A DNA stretch of 15,454 bases, from contig JAEYTY010000043.1 of NCBI GenBank assembly GCA_023433775.1, positions 1-15,454 of the forward strand, written 5' to 3'. Positions 6,650 to 13,435 of this stretch are shown one piece after another. Under the pieces are notes generated by a model. The model searched no databases, was not told the DNA's origin, and saw nothing but the letters and a program-made list of their open reading frames with translations. Numbering within the stretch: position 1 is the stretch's first letter; each line of letters starts with the position of its first letter. The position numbers and the translations under genes are program-made. Source of the DNA: Pseudomonadota bacterium. GTDB lineage: Bacteria; Pseudomonadota; Alphaproteobacteria; Rhizobiales; Devosiaceae.

Positions 6650-6765
6650 GGGAAATCCGGAAAGCGTGTAAGATATGCTGGCGGTGCGCTTGTCCGCCCC
6701 TGACCCCATGTGCCACAAGCGGGGCGACGACTCCAGCATGAGGACGCGCTCCGGCGCGATATGGC

Positions 6766-7386
6766 ATGACCGCGCTTGTGTGGCCTGAAATCTATTTTAT
6801 CCGGCACGGCGAAACACCGTGGAATGCCGAGCGCCGCTATCAGGGCCGCAAGGATATTCCGCTCAATGAGCGCGGACAGGGCCAGGCGAGCGAGAATGGC
6901 AAGACTTTGGCCGCGCTGTTTAAGGCGCGGGGGCTCGATCCGCTGGCGTTTGAATGGCACGCCTCGCCGCTGGGCCGGACACGCGAAACCATGGAAAGGG
7001 TGCGCGCGGGGTTTAGCCAGCACTTGCCCGACGTGAAATATGACGTGCGGCTGATGGAAATCAGCTTTGGCGTATTGGAAGGGAGTCTCTTCGAAGAACT
7101 GCCAGCCAATATGGCGCTGGCGCCGGGCAAGCGAGACGAAACCTATTGGGAATATCGCCCGGAAAACGGCGAGAATTATCGCGACGTCGAAGCGCGGCTG
7201 GCCGAATTTTCTGCCGTGCTCAAGGGCCCGTCTGTGATTGTCGCCCATGGTGGCATTGCGCGGACGCTGCGTGTGATGATCGAGCGAGCGCCGATTGTCG
7301 ACGTGATTAACTGGGCGCCGCCGCAGGACACGGTGATGCATTTTACGCCGGGGCGGATGGAACTGCTGAAGGCCGGCGCGATCTGA
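6766..7386 (+). CDS. Histidine phosphatase (phosphoglycerate mutase-like) family protein
   Basis: The 206-aa protein shows the branch-1 histidine phosphatase motifs: FIRHGETPWN (catalytic His14), YQGRKDIPLNERG, ASPLGRTRET (phosphate-binding Arg71), Glu98 in LMEISFGVLEG as likely acid, and VAHGGIARTLR with the second catalytic His161. This covalent phospho-His chemistry serves small-molecule phosphatases such as GpmB/CobC-like enzymes; no cobalamin genes are nearby, so the substrate is open. It diverges from the FAD dehydrogenase; the 116 bases between the chosen starts must hold both promoters. The ATG at 6766 overlaps a short ATGGCATGA and lacks a strong Shine-Dalgarno. Confidence 0.88.
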   Translation: MTALVWPEIYFIRHGETPWNAERRYQGRKDIPLNERGQGQASENGKTLAALFKARGLDPLAFEWHASPLGRTRETMERVRAGFSQHLPDVKYDVRLMEISFGVLEGSLFEELPANMALAPGKRDETYWEYRPENGENYRDVEARLAEFSAVLKGPSVIVAHGGIARTLRVMIERAPIVDVINWAPPQDTVMHFTPGRMELLKAGAI

Positions 7387-7388
7387 AC

Positions 7389-7426
7389 TTGTTGCACGGG
7401 CGGATCAGGCTTATCTTGTTGGCCTG
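7389..7426 (+). promoter_or_regulatory. Candidate vapBC promoter with overlapping short inverted repeat
   Basis: TTGTTG (7389-7394) and TATCTT (7412-7417) are 17 bases apart and could be -35 and -10 elements. The -10 lies within CAGGC (7406-7410) ... GCCTG (7422-7426), a small inverted repeat in the right place for autorepression by the antitoxin. The match to consensus is moderate and this is a prediction. Confidence 0.35.
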
Positions 7427-7447
7427 AAGCTTCCAGAGGAGGCGCCT

Positions 7448-7726
7448 GTGAATGAGATTAAGATTGTAAAGTCCGCAGTTGGCAAACTGGGCCGAACCGA
7501 GAGTGGCGCCCAGATTGTCGTTTTGCCAAAGGGATTTGAGCTGGATGCGGTGGAGGTCGATGTGGCTTCCGATGGCGAAAAGCTGGTCATCTCGCCACAT
7601 GTTACATCGGCATCTGCTCCCAAAAGCTGGGCGGAATTTTTGGACAATCTTGAGCCTGTCGATGTCGAGTGGCCCGATGTCGATGAAGGTCTGCTGCCCG
7701 TGGAAGACGTTGATCTTCTGAAATGA
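7448..7726 (+). CDS. VapB-type antitoxin (AbrB-like N-terminus)
   Basis: The 92-aa protein precedes and overlaps a PIN toxin gene. Its N-terminal half (KSAVGKLGRTESGAQIVVLPKGFELD, then VDVASDGEKLVISPH) follows the swapped-hairpin AbrB pattern of VapB antitoxins, though divergently. The C-terminal half is acidic (WAEFLDNLEPVDVEWPDVDE), suited to wrapping a toxin. The start is a GTG at 7448 directly after a strong AGAGGAGG; the nearby ATG at 7452 is out of frame. Its TGA overlaps the toxin ATG (ATGA), the usual translational coupling of TA pairs. Calling it VapB rests on both sequence pattern and context. Confidence 0.8.
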   Translation: MNEIKIVKSAVGKLGRTESGAQIVVLPKGFELDAVEVDVASDGEKLVISPHVTSASAPKSWAEFLDNLEPVDVEWPDVDEGLLPVEDVDLLK

Positions 7727-8127
7727 CGCATCGATACATGCTCGACACCAATATTGTGTCGCACGTGTTGCGTCGTCCCGATTCTGCCGTCGGTAACAAG
7801 TTTAGGACCTTTGGTGTTGGGGAGCTTTGCATATCCATCATCGGAGCGATGGAGCTGCGATTTGGCGCTGAAAAGCTTGGAGCGGAACGGTTGCTGAGAC
7901 AAATAGAAGCCGCCGCGAGGCTATATGATGTGCTGCCGCTCCAAAAGGACGTGATCGCCGACTATACAAAAATGCGTACCGCGCTCGAACGCGCCGGCAC
8001 ACCCATCGGGCCCCTCGACACGTTGATCGCCGCCCATGCACTGGCGCTCGATGTGACTCTCGTCACCGACAATGTCCGCGAATTCTCCCGCGTGCCCGGC
8101 TTGCGAATCGAGAACTGGCTCGATTGA
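7723..8127 (+). CDS. vapC: VapC toxin, PIN-domain ribonuclease
   Basis: The 134-aa PIN-domain protein retains all acidic active-site positions: Asp8 in YMLDTNIVSH, Glu44 in IGAMELRFG, Asp99 in GPLDTLIAAHA and Asp116 in LVTDNVREF. These bind Mg2+ for RNA cleavage; known VapC targets include initiator tRNA and the sarcin-ricin loop, but the target here is unknown. The gene overlaps the antitoxin by 4 bases (ATGA at 7723). Length and ending (GLRIENWLD) are complete, so this module appears active, unlike the truncated VapC at 1566-1724, which belongs to a different (Phd-partnered) type. Its 3' end lies 47 bases from aroC. Confidence 0.9.
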   Translation: MTHRYMLDTNIVSHVLRRPDSAVGNKFRTFGVGELCISIIGAMELRFGAEKLGAERLLRQIEAAARLYDVLPLQKDVIADYTKMRTALERAGTPIGPLDTLIAAHALALDVTLVTDNVREFSRVPGLRIENWLD

Positions 8128-8152
8128 CCTGACGCGCCCGCCTGCCTAGAAC
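8124..8152 (+). promoter_or_regulatory. Candidate aroC promoter
   Basis: TTGACC (8124-8129) and TAGAAC (8147-8152) are separated by 17 bases, and the predicted transcript start is about 16 bases before the aroC ATG. The -35 overlaps the vapC stop. This would let aroC be expressed separately from the toxin-antitoxin operon. Predicted from sequence only. Confidence 0.35.
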
Positions 8153-8174
8153 GCTCTCAACCACGGGGCGCGCC

Positions 8175-9290
8175 ATGTCTTTCAATACGTTCGGGCATCT
8201 TTTCCGTTTCACCACTTGGGGCGAAAGCCATGGGCCGGCGCTGGGCGTGGTGGTGGATGGCTGTCCGCCCGGCATTGCCCTGACGCCGGAAATCATCCAG
8301 CGCGATCTTGATCGGCGCAAACCCGGGCAATCGAAATATACGACGCAGCGCCGGGAGGATGACGCGGTTAAAATCCTTTCGGGCGTGTTCGAAGACGAGC
8401 GCACCGACGGGCCGCGCACGACGGGCACGCCGATCTCGCTGATGATCGAGAATACCGATCAGCGTTCCAAGGACTACGGCGATATCCGTGACAAGTATCG
8501 GCCCGGCCACGCCGACTACACCTATGATCAGAAATACGGCATTCGCGACTATCGTGGCGGCGGACGCACATCGGCGCGCGAAACGGCGGCGCGGGTGGCG
8601 GCGGGGGCCGTGGCTCGGCAGGTGCTGGCAGGGGTGACCATTCGCGCCAGCCTCGTGCAGATGGGGCCGCACAAGATCAATTATGACAATTTCGACTGGG
8701 CGCAGGTGGATGAAAACCCGTTTTTCTGCGCTGACCCCAAGGCGGCCGAGCTTTGGGCCGATTATCTCGACACTTTGCGCAAGGACGGCAATTCGGTCGG
8801 CGCGGTGATCGAGGTTGTGGCCGAGAATGTGCCGGCCGGCTGGGGCGCGCCGATCTATGGCAAGCTCAGCGCCGACCTGGCTTCGGCCATGATGAGCATT
8901 AATGCGGTCAAGGCGGTGGAAATCGGCGCTGGTTTTGAGGCCGCGAGCCTGACCGGCGTTGAAAATGCCGACCAGATGCGGGCAGGGGCGGAGAGGCCCT
9001 ATTTCCTCTCTAACCATGCCGGTGGGATTCTGGGCGGGGTGAGCAATGGCGACCCGATTGTCTGCCGCTTTGCGGTGAAACCGACCTCGTCCATCCTGAC
9101 CCCGCGCCAGACGGTGACCACAGCCAATGAGGATGCCGACATCATCACCAAGGGGCGGCATGACCCCTGCGTGGGCATTCGCGCCGTGCCTGTGGGCGAA
9201 GCCATGATGGCGCTTGTTCTGGCCGACCACATGCTGCGGCACAGGGGTCAGACCGGACGCGAAGGGCCGGTGGGCTTTCAGCGGAACTGA
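8175..9290 (+). CDS. aroC: Chorismate synthase
   Basis: The 371-aa protein is a clear chorismate synthase: the last shikimate-pathway enzyme, converting 5-enolpyruvylshikimate 3-phosphate to chorismate with reduced FMN. Signature 1 is in FTTWGESHGPALGVVVDGCPPG (GESHG at 16-20). Signature 2 is GGGRTSARETAARVAAGAVA (about 128-147). The C-terminal FAVKPTSSI and GRHDPCVGIRAVPVGEAM segments carry conserved catalytic and FMN-binding residues. The length is normal for the bacterial family. No flavin reductase domain is fused, so it is the monofunctional type. The start ATG is fixed by the conserved MSFNTFG opening. It stands alone among unrelated genes, as is common for aroC in alphaproteobacteria. 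It converges on the MBL gene with 10 bases between stops. Confidence 0.97.
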   Translation: MSFNTFGHLFRFTTWGESHGPALGVVVDGCPPGIALTPEIIQRDLDRRKPGQSKYTTQRREDDAVKILSGVFEDERTDGPRTTGTPISLMIENTDQRSKDYGDIRDKYRPGHADYTYDQKYGIRDYRGGGRTSARETAARVAAGAVARQVLAGVTIRASLVQMGPHKINYDNFDWAQVDENPFFCADPKAAELWADYLDTLRKDGNSVGAVIEVVAENVPAGWGAPIYGKLSADLASAMMSINAVKAVEIGAGFEAASLTGVENADQMRAGAERPYFLSNHAGGILGGVSNGDPIVCRFAVKPTSSILTPRQTVTTANEDADIITKGRHDPCVGIRAVPVGEAMMALVLADHMLRHRGQTGREGPVGFQRN

Positions 9291-9300
9291 AGGCCGCCTG

Positions 9301-10218
9301 CTAGACGGCTTCTAGTCGCATTCCGAAAAGCCCGCGCCGCACGCGCAATTGCCCCTGGGCCTCAAGGTATTCGACATGGGCTTTGATGGTCATGCGCGCG
9401 GCAATGCGCACCTTTGCCGGTTGGGTGGGGTAGATGGCACGGACTACGTCATCAAGACTGCGCGCGCCGGCAACCACGGCAGCGATGACCTGCTGATTGC
9501 GCAGCAGGCGATGTGATTTAAGCGCCGCCGCGTGCGCCCGGCCATTGGTGATGGGGCCGCCATGGGCCGGCAGATAGCGCGAAAAGGGCAGGGCGATGAC
9601 CTTGTCGAGCGAGGCCAGATAATCCGCCATCGACCCATCGGGTACGGGCACCAAGGTCGAATTCCACCCCATGACGTGGTCGCCTGACAGCAGGATGTTT
9701 TGCTCAGCCAGGCCGAAGGCGAGGTGATTGGCGCAATGGCCGGGCGTCGTGTGGACGCTGATGTCCATGCCACCGGCGGAAATTATGTCGCCATCGCGCA
9801 GCGTGCGGTTGGGCCTGAGTGACCAGTCGCCGGACCGGCGGATCGGGTTGAACTCGAAGAGGCGAAGGGGGCGGGACAGGCGGTGGGGCCCGCCAAACCA
9901 GAGCGGCGCCGAGAGGGTTTTGGCCCAATAGGGCGCCGCAGCACTGTGATCGCGATGGGTATGGGTGAGCAGGACTGCATCCACCGGGCGACCGGCAATG
10001 GCGGCGTGAAGGGCAGCGTAGTGGCTCGGGTCTTCCGGGCCGGGATCGACCAGCGCCAGCCGCTCACGCCCGATAAGGAAGGAATTGGTGCCGGTAAAAG
10101 TATAGGGCGAGGTATTGGGGGCGGTGACGCGGGTAACGCCATTTGCCTCGGCCACCGCCATGCCGGTGTGGGGGCGGAAGCTGGTATCGAATACCGGCGC
10201 TGAAGGGGGGCTTGGCAT
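9301..10218 (-). CDS. MBL-fold metallo-hydrolase, LACTB2-like with C-terminal winged helix
   Basis: The 305-aa protein has the metallo-beta-lactamase fold: LVDPGPEDPSHY, the zinc motif HTHRDH at 86-91, TPGHCANHLAF with the third His, and LSGDHVMGW with the bridging Asp. A C-terminal winged-helix-like domain (DVVRAIYPTQPAKVRIAARM, then IKAHVEYLEAQGQLRV) matches the LACTB2/RNase-related subgroup, whose members act on nucleic acids or other esters; the substrate is unknown. I chose the ATG at 10218 (MPSPPSAPVF). The frame remains open upstream to 10338, but that part overlaps the bioY leader and start and is not plausible. No strong ribosome-binding site is visible. It diverges from bioY with about 95 bases between the starts. 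Confidence 0.87.
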   Translation of the reverse strand: MPSPPSAPVFDTSFRPHTGMAVAEANGVTRVTAPNTSPYTFTGTNSFLIGRERLALVDPGPEDPSHYAALHAAIAGRPVDAVLLTHTHRDHSAAAPYWAKTLSAPLWFGGPHRLSRPLRLFEFNPIRRSGDWSLRPNRTLRDGDIISAGGMDISVHTTPGHCANHLAFGLAEQNILLSGDHVMGWNSTLVPVPDGSMADYLASLDKVIALPFSRYLPAHGGPITNGRAHAAALKSHRLLRNQQVIAAVVAGARSLDDVVRAIYPTQPAKVRIAARMTIKAHVEYLEAQGQLRVRRGLFGMRLEAV

Positions 10219-10246
10219 TGCGTTGATGATCACGGGAAAGTATAAG
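10218..10246 (+). promoter_or_regulatory. Candidate bioY promoter
   Basis: TTGCGT (10218-10223) and TATAAG (10241-10246) are 17 bases apart on the plus strand, giving a predicted start near 10253 and a leader of about 60 bases. No TTATCTATAA-like BioR operator, known from other alphaproteobacterial biotin genes, is visible here. Predicted from sequence only. Confidence 0.45.
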
Positions 10247-10257
10247 GAAACGAATGG

Positions 10258-10300
10258 ATTGCAGCGTCCTCGACGTGAGGGCGCGGCTTTTTTCTGCAAT
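10258..10300 (+). promoter_or_regulatory. Two-tier hairpin with terminator-like U tract in the bioY leader (possible attenuator)
   Basis: An inner stem pairs GCGTCCTC (10264-10271) with GAGGGCGC (10277-10284, one G-U) around a GACGT loop, and is followed by TTTTTT (10288-10293), the form of an intrinsic terminator. An outer stem pairs ATTGCAG (10258-10264) with CTGCAAT (10294-10300), directly against the Shine-Dalgarno GGAAGG (10301-10306). Upstream plus-strand genes do not need a terminator here, since the neighbour is on the minus strand, so it would act on the bioY transcript itself. The outer and inner stems compete only at one base. A regulatory role is inference. Confidence 0.45.
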
Positions 10301-10312
10301 GGAAGGTACGAA

Positions 10313-10930
10313 ATGGCGCTGACTTTGACCACGCCCAATACGCTGCTCGGTGCGCTTCAGCCCAAGGGCGACGCGGCCAAGCTCGCGGTAAATGCAGTCA
10401 TCGTTGTGCTTGGCACGCTGCTGATTACAGCGGCGGCCAAGATCAATGTTCCGGTCTGGCCCGTGCCTGTCACCATGCAGAGCTTCGCCATCGCCGCGCT
10501 CGCGGCCGGATTCGGAATGCGTATCGGCGTTGCGACCGTGGCGCTCTATCTGCTTGAAGGCGCGATGGGCCTGCCGGTCTTCGCCACCGGCGGCGGCATT
10601 GCCTATCTCATTGGCCCCACCGGCGGGTTCCTCCTCGGCTTCCTGTTGATGGCCGGCCTTGTCGGCTACGCCGCAGACCGGGGCGCATCCTCCCGCCCGC
10701 TGACCCTGTTCGGCGCCATGCTGGTGGGTGAAGTGGTTCTTCTGGCGCTGGGTTTTGCCTGGCTGGTGTCCATGGCTGGTCAGGCCCAATGGATCGACCA
10801 AACCGATGTTATCGCTTCCGCCTTTGCCCGCGCTGTGCAGCCTTTTATCGTCTGGGACGTGCTCAAGATGGGCCTTGCAGCGCTTACCGTCACCGGCATC
10901 TGGGGCGTGCTCGCAGGCCGTCGCCGCTAA
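10313..10930 (+). CDS. bioY: BioY, biotin transporter substrate-binding (S) component
   Basis: The 205-aa hydrophobic protein matches BioY, the membrane S component of the ECF-type biotin transporter, which also works alone in some bacteria. The diagnostic segment VPVWPVPVTMQSFAIAALAAG (about 47-67) is followed by the conserved YLLEGAMGLPVFATGGGIAYLIGPTGGFLLGF. About six membrane segments can be drawn. The start ATG at 10313 follows GGAAGG by 6 bases; the longer open frame to 10115 runs through the divergent hydrolase. No bioM or bioN gene follows: a terminator and a tRNA come next, so this is a solitary BioY in this window. Expression may be shaped by the hairpin leader just upstream. Confidence 0.95.
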   Translation: MALTLTTPNTLLGALQPKGDAAKLAVNAVIVVLGTLLITAAAKINVPVWPVPVTMQSFAIAALAAGFGMRIGVATVALYLLEGAMGLPVFATGGGIAYLIGPTGGFLLGFLLMAGLVGYAADRGASSRPLTLFGAMLVGEVVLLALGFAWLVSMAGQAQWIDQTDVIASAFARAVQPFIVWDVLKMGLAALTVTGIWGVLAGRRR

Positions 10931-10957
10931 GCGGACCGGCGCTGAAAAATTTGAAAG

Positions 10958-10984
10958 GGGCCGGTTGCGACACCGGCCCTTTTT
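10958..10984 (+). terminator. Intrinsic terminator of bioY
   Basis: GGGCCGGT (10958-10965) pairs perfectly with ACCGGCCC (10972-10979) around a 6-base loop and is followed by TTTTT. It lies 27 bases after the bioY stop, in the expected place and orientation. Confidence 0.9.
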
Positions 10985-11007
10985 GTTTGTCCAGGGCAAG
11001 CGGCAAA

Positions 11008-11039
11008 GAAAAACCCCGACCTCGCGAGAGGCCGGGGTT
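11008..11039 (-). terminator. Intrinsic terminator of tRNA-Pro
   Basis: On the minus strand AACCCCGGCCTC pairs with GAGGTCGGGGTT (one G-U) around a TCGC loop and is followed by a run of T. It starts 3 bases beyond the tRNA-Pro CCA end and terminates that transcript. Together with the bioY terminator it insulates the two converging units. Confidence 0.9.
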
Positions 11040-11042
11040 GAT

Positions 11043-11119
11043 TGGTCGGAGTAGAGTGATTCGAACACTCGACCCCCTGCTCCCGAAGCAGGTGCGCTAC
11101 CAGGCTGCGCTATACTCCG
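11043..11119 (-). tRNA. tRNA-Pro (CGG anticodon)
   Basis: The minus-strand sequence folds as a full cloverleaf of 77 bases with encoded CCA. The acceptor stem CGGAGTA pairs with TACTCCG, the D-arm region GCGCAGCCTGGTAGCGC is proline-like, and the anticodon stem CCTGC/GCAGG holds the loop TTCGGGA with anticodon CGG. The T-arm is GAGTG-TTCGAAT-CACTC, and discriminator A is followed by CCA. It decodes CCG proline codons, frequent in this GC-rich genome. Confidence 0.97.
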
Positions 11120-11181
11120 TCAGGGTCGCGGCACGCGGGAAAGCCCGAATTGACGGGGGAATGTGCCTGCGATGTGGCGGC

Positions 11182-11210
11182 TTTATAGCCGCGAGGCCTC
11201 TGCCGTTCAA
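11182..11210 (-). promoter_or_regulatory. Promoter of tRNA-Pro, -10 set within an inverted repeat
   Basis: On the minus strand TTGAAC (11205-11210) and TATAAA (11182-11187) are 17 bases apart, a strong sigma-70-type match, about 65 bases before the mature tRNA. The -10 lies in the centre of GCGGCT-TTAT-AGCCGC (11177-11192), a perfect inverted repeat. The remaining spacer to tRNA-Gln shows nothing else I can support. Confidence 0.6.
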
Positions 11211-11299
11211 GCGACATTGCACAACCTTTTCGCAAGGCATCATTGAGGCGTTACATCGTGTTGCGATGGCTCAGCAAACCGTGTAGGAACCGCGCCAGT

Positions 11300-11374
11300 T
11301 GGGGCGTCGCCAAGTGGTAAGGCATCGGTTTTTGGTACCGACATTCCCAGGTTCGAATCCTGGCGCCCCAGCCA
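11300..11374 (+). tRNA. tRNA-Gln (TTG anticodon), probable integration site
   Basis: The 75-base sequence folds as a tRNA with encoded CCA. The acceptor stem TGGGGCG pairs with CGCCCCA, the D-arm is GCC-AAGTGGTAA-GGC, and the anticodon stem TCGGT/ACCGA holds the loop TTTTGGT with anticodon TTG. The T-arm is CCAGG-TTCGAAT-CCTGG, and discriminator G is followed by CCA. Its 3' end points at the tyrosine recombinase gene 124 bases downstream, the classical layout when an integrative element uses a tRNA 3' end as attachment site. No second copy of the 3' end is in the window, so the other junction must lie to the right. Confidence 0.96.
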
Positions 11375-11423
11375 TGATTCGGCGCGACCGTCAAGATCCC
11401 TTGCATTGCGGACTTTGAGTTAT

Positions 11424-11443
11424 CCAGAACAATATCGTTCTGG
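11424..11443. repeat. Perfect inverted repeat upstream of the integrase gene
   Basis: CCAGAAC (11424-11430) and GTTCTGG (11437-11443) flank a 6-base AATATC spacer, between the tRNA-Gln end and the integrase start at 11498. It may be a regulator or recombinase arm site, or an RNA hairpin; no U tract follows, so it is not a standard terminator. Confidence 0.5.
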
Positions 11444-11497
11444 GGCTCGAGTCGCAGTAACTGGGGTACATGCCTGTGATACATAAGGTAGGTACAC

Positions 11498-13435
11498 ATG
11501 GCACGCGGACCCCATCTTCTTCGTCGAGGCGCTGTCTATTACTGGCAGCGCCGATTGCCGACTCATCTCGCAAGGCGCTTGCGAATCTCTCATGTCAAGG
11601 TGAACCTCAAGACCAAGGACGTGGCCGTGGCCCGTCGTCTGGTGCCCGCGCTCGACGCGCGGGCAATGGAGGTGTTCGTGGACGAGAGTGCGCAGATCAG
11701 CCGGGAACAGCTCGGCGCCCTTTTCAAGTCGGTGCTGGTCGAACATCAGGAAAAGCTCGGCCTCCTGGCTGAAATCGGCCGCGCGAACCCGGCGACGATG
11801 CGAGCGGAAATGCTCGAGGCCGAATTGGCGCAGGGCCTCGCCTATAAGCTTCTGTCCGAGCGGGGCACGAATGCATATGTCGACGAAGAGGAACAGCAGC
11901 GCCTGCAGGAGCAGGGTCGTGGCGCCGACTTCATCATCAAGGTGATCGAGAATATCACCCGCCTTCAGGATGATGATGGCATCAAGATTTCCCGGCAGCG
12001 GCTGGCTCGTCATATCCAGAATGCAGGAGCGGAGGTCAACGCGACCAGCCTGACGCGGGCGCAGCCGGTCTATCTCAGGGCTCTGGGTGAAGCGCTGCTG
12101 GGTGCCGAGCAACGCTATGGCAACCTGCCAGTGTCCGAGCTGGATTTTGCTGCCTTGATGGAAGAGGCGAGGGGGCAGCCATCAAAGCCCACGCCGGAGG
12201 TGCGGCCAGGGGCCTTGCCGGCGGCAGCCTCAGCCCCCGCAATGGCGCCTGAGGCCGCGCACCCATCAGATCCATCCGGTTCTGCCATCGCCGAAATCGC
12301 GGAGGCGCTGGAACGCAAGCGCAGCCAGGATCATGAATGGGACGACAAGACCAGTCGCCAGGCGAGGTTTATCTTCAGCCTGTTCTCGCGATTTATGGGC
12401 GAGGACTACGGCATCACCGAAATGACAGCGGTCCGTCAGCACCATCTGGCTGATTTCGATGACTTCCTCCGCTCACTGCATTCCAATTTCGGCAAAAGCA
12501 CCAAGGATCCGGATCGCTCGATGGAGGAGGTCCGGCTCATCGCTAAAGTCGAGGTGCCCCTGCATGGCGCCCTCCAGGGCCCCACACGCAACCGGCACCT
12601 GACCTTTCTGGGGCAGTTGATCAATTATGCCCGCGGGCGTGGCCTCGCCATCGATCCGGGACTATCGACGACGCCATTCCGGGCCCGTCGCAACACGCGC
12701 GGACGCGATCAGCGACCGGTGCCGGATCGGATGAATGTGCAGGCCCTGTTCGAAAGGCCTGTTTTCACCGGCTATGCGCACTGGGACGAGATCGACACGC
12801 CGGGATCCGAATTCTTCCACAGGGCCGAATATTTCTGCACAATCCTCGCCGCTTACCAGGGAGCCCGTCGGGAAGAGTATTGCGGCCTGGCGGTCGACGA
12901 CGTCATCACCAGTAATGGTGCCATTCCCTATATCCATATCGCCCCCAACGGTCTCCGCCGGATCAAGAACCTGCAGTCCGTGCGCAATTTGGCGTTGCAC
13001 CCCGAAATTATCCGGCTTGGGTTCCTCGATTATTACGAGGCGATCAAGGCGCTAGGGTACAAGCGACTGTTCCCCGATTTATATTCGCCCTCGACCCGAA
13101 GCCCGCTTGGCGACCGCCTTTACAAGCAGATGCTCCCGTCACTGCGCGCGGTCGGCTTCACGCCACACCAGATCCGTCACTTCTTCGGCGATGAGTTGAA
13201 GCAGGAAGAGGTGTCGAGCGAGTTTCGCGCCGATCTGCTTGGCCATGGCGGCAAGTCCGAAACGACGGAACGTTATTGCAACCCGCTCAGCATCCAGCGT
13301 CAGATGGTACATTTGCTGAAACTGCCGGTGGTCACGGCCTATCTCGAGCCTCGTCCGATCCAGTTGTTGCCTTGGGTGGCCGCCAAGGAGATCGCGCCAT
13401 GGTCACGGGCGGCGAAAGCGAAAACCAAGCGGTAG
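11498..13435 (+). CDS. Tyrosine recombinase / phage-type integrase
   Basis: The 645-aa protein has a C-terminal tyrosine-recombinase catalytic domain with its motifs in order: Arg457 in YQGARREE, a Lys in the RRIKNLQSVRN segment (about 488-496), His557 and Arg560 in TPHQIRH, His583 in LGHGG and the nucleophile Tyr593 in TTERYCN. The N-terminus (GPHLLRRGAVYYWQRRLPTHL) resembles the DUF6538-type start of large integrases. Residues about 225-262 form a Pro/Ala-rich linker to the core-binding domain (about 265-380). It excises and inserts DNA at short att sites, here probably the tRNA-Gln 3' end. It is longer than the common 400-aa integrases, but all catalytic residues are present and the frame is intact, so it is likely functional. 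An AAGGTAGG precedes the ATG. Confidence 0.92.
   Translation: MARGPHLLRRGAVYYWQRRLPTHLARRLRISHVKVNLKTKDVAVARRLVPALDARAMEVFVDESAQISREQLGALFKSVLVEHQEKLGLLAEIGRANPATMRAEMLEAELAQGLAYKLLSERGTNAYVDEEEQQRLQEQGRGADFIIKVIENITRLQDDDGIKISRQRLARHIQNAGAEVNATSLTRAQPVYLRALGEALLGAEQRYGNLPVSELDFAALMEEARGQPSKPTPEVRPGALPAAASAPAMAPEAAHPSDPSGSAIAEIAEALERKRSQDHEWDDKTSRQARFIFSLFSRFMGEDYGITEMTAVRQHHLADFDDFLRSLHSNFGKSTKDPDRSMEEVRLIAKVEVPLHGALQGPTRNRHLTFLGQLINYARGRGLAIDPGLSTTPFRARRNTRGRDQRPVPDRMNVQALFERPVFTGYAHWDEIDTPGSEFFHRAEYFCTILAAYQGARREEYCGLAVDDVITSNGAIPYIHIAPNGLRRIKNLQSVRNLALHPEIIRLGFLDYYEAIKALGYKRLFPDLYSPSTRSPLGDRLYKQMLPSLRAVGFTPHQIRHFFGDELKQEEVSSEFRADLLGHGGKSETTERYCNPLSIQRQMVHLLKLPVVTAYLEPRPIQLLPWVAAKEIAPWSRAAKAKTKR

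Noticed and set aside
6650..6739. 30-codon upstream extension of the FAD dehydrogenase
   Set aside because: No ribosome-binding site, no similarity to the family N-terminus, and it would use up most of the divergent promoter region.
8370..8430. Apparent insertion in AroC (EDERTDGPRTTGT)
   Set aside because: A variable loop of similar length is usual in alphaproteobacterial chorismate synthases, as I remember them, and the catalytic motifs are unaffected.
10201..10312. BioR operator upstream of bioY
   Set aside because: No palindrome close to TTATCTATAA; TATAAG at 10241 fits better as a -10 element.
10219..10338. 40-codon upstream extension of the MBL hydrolase
   Set aside because: It overlaps the bioY promoter, leader and start; the family begins near MPSPPSAP.
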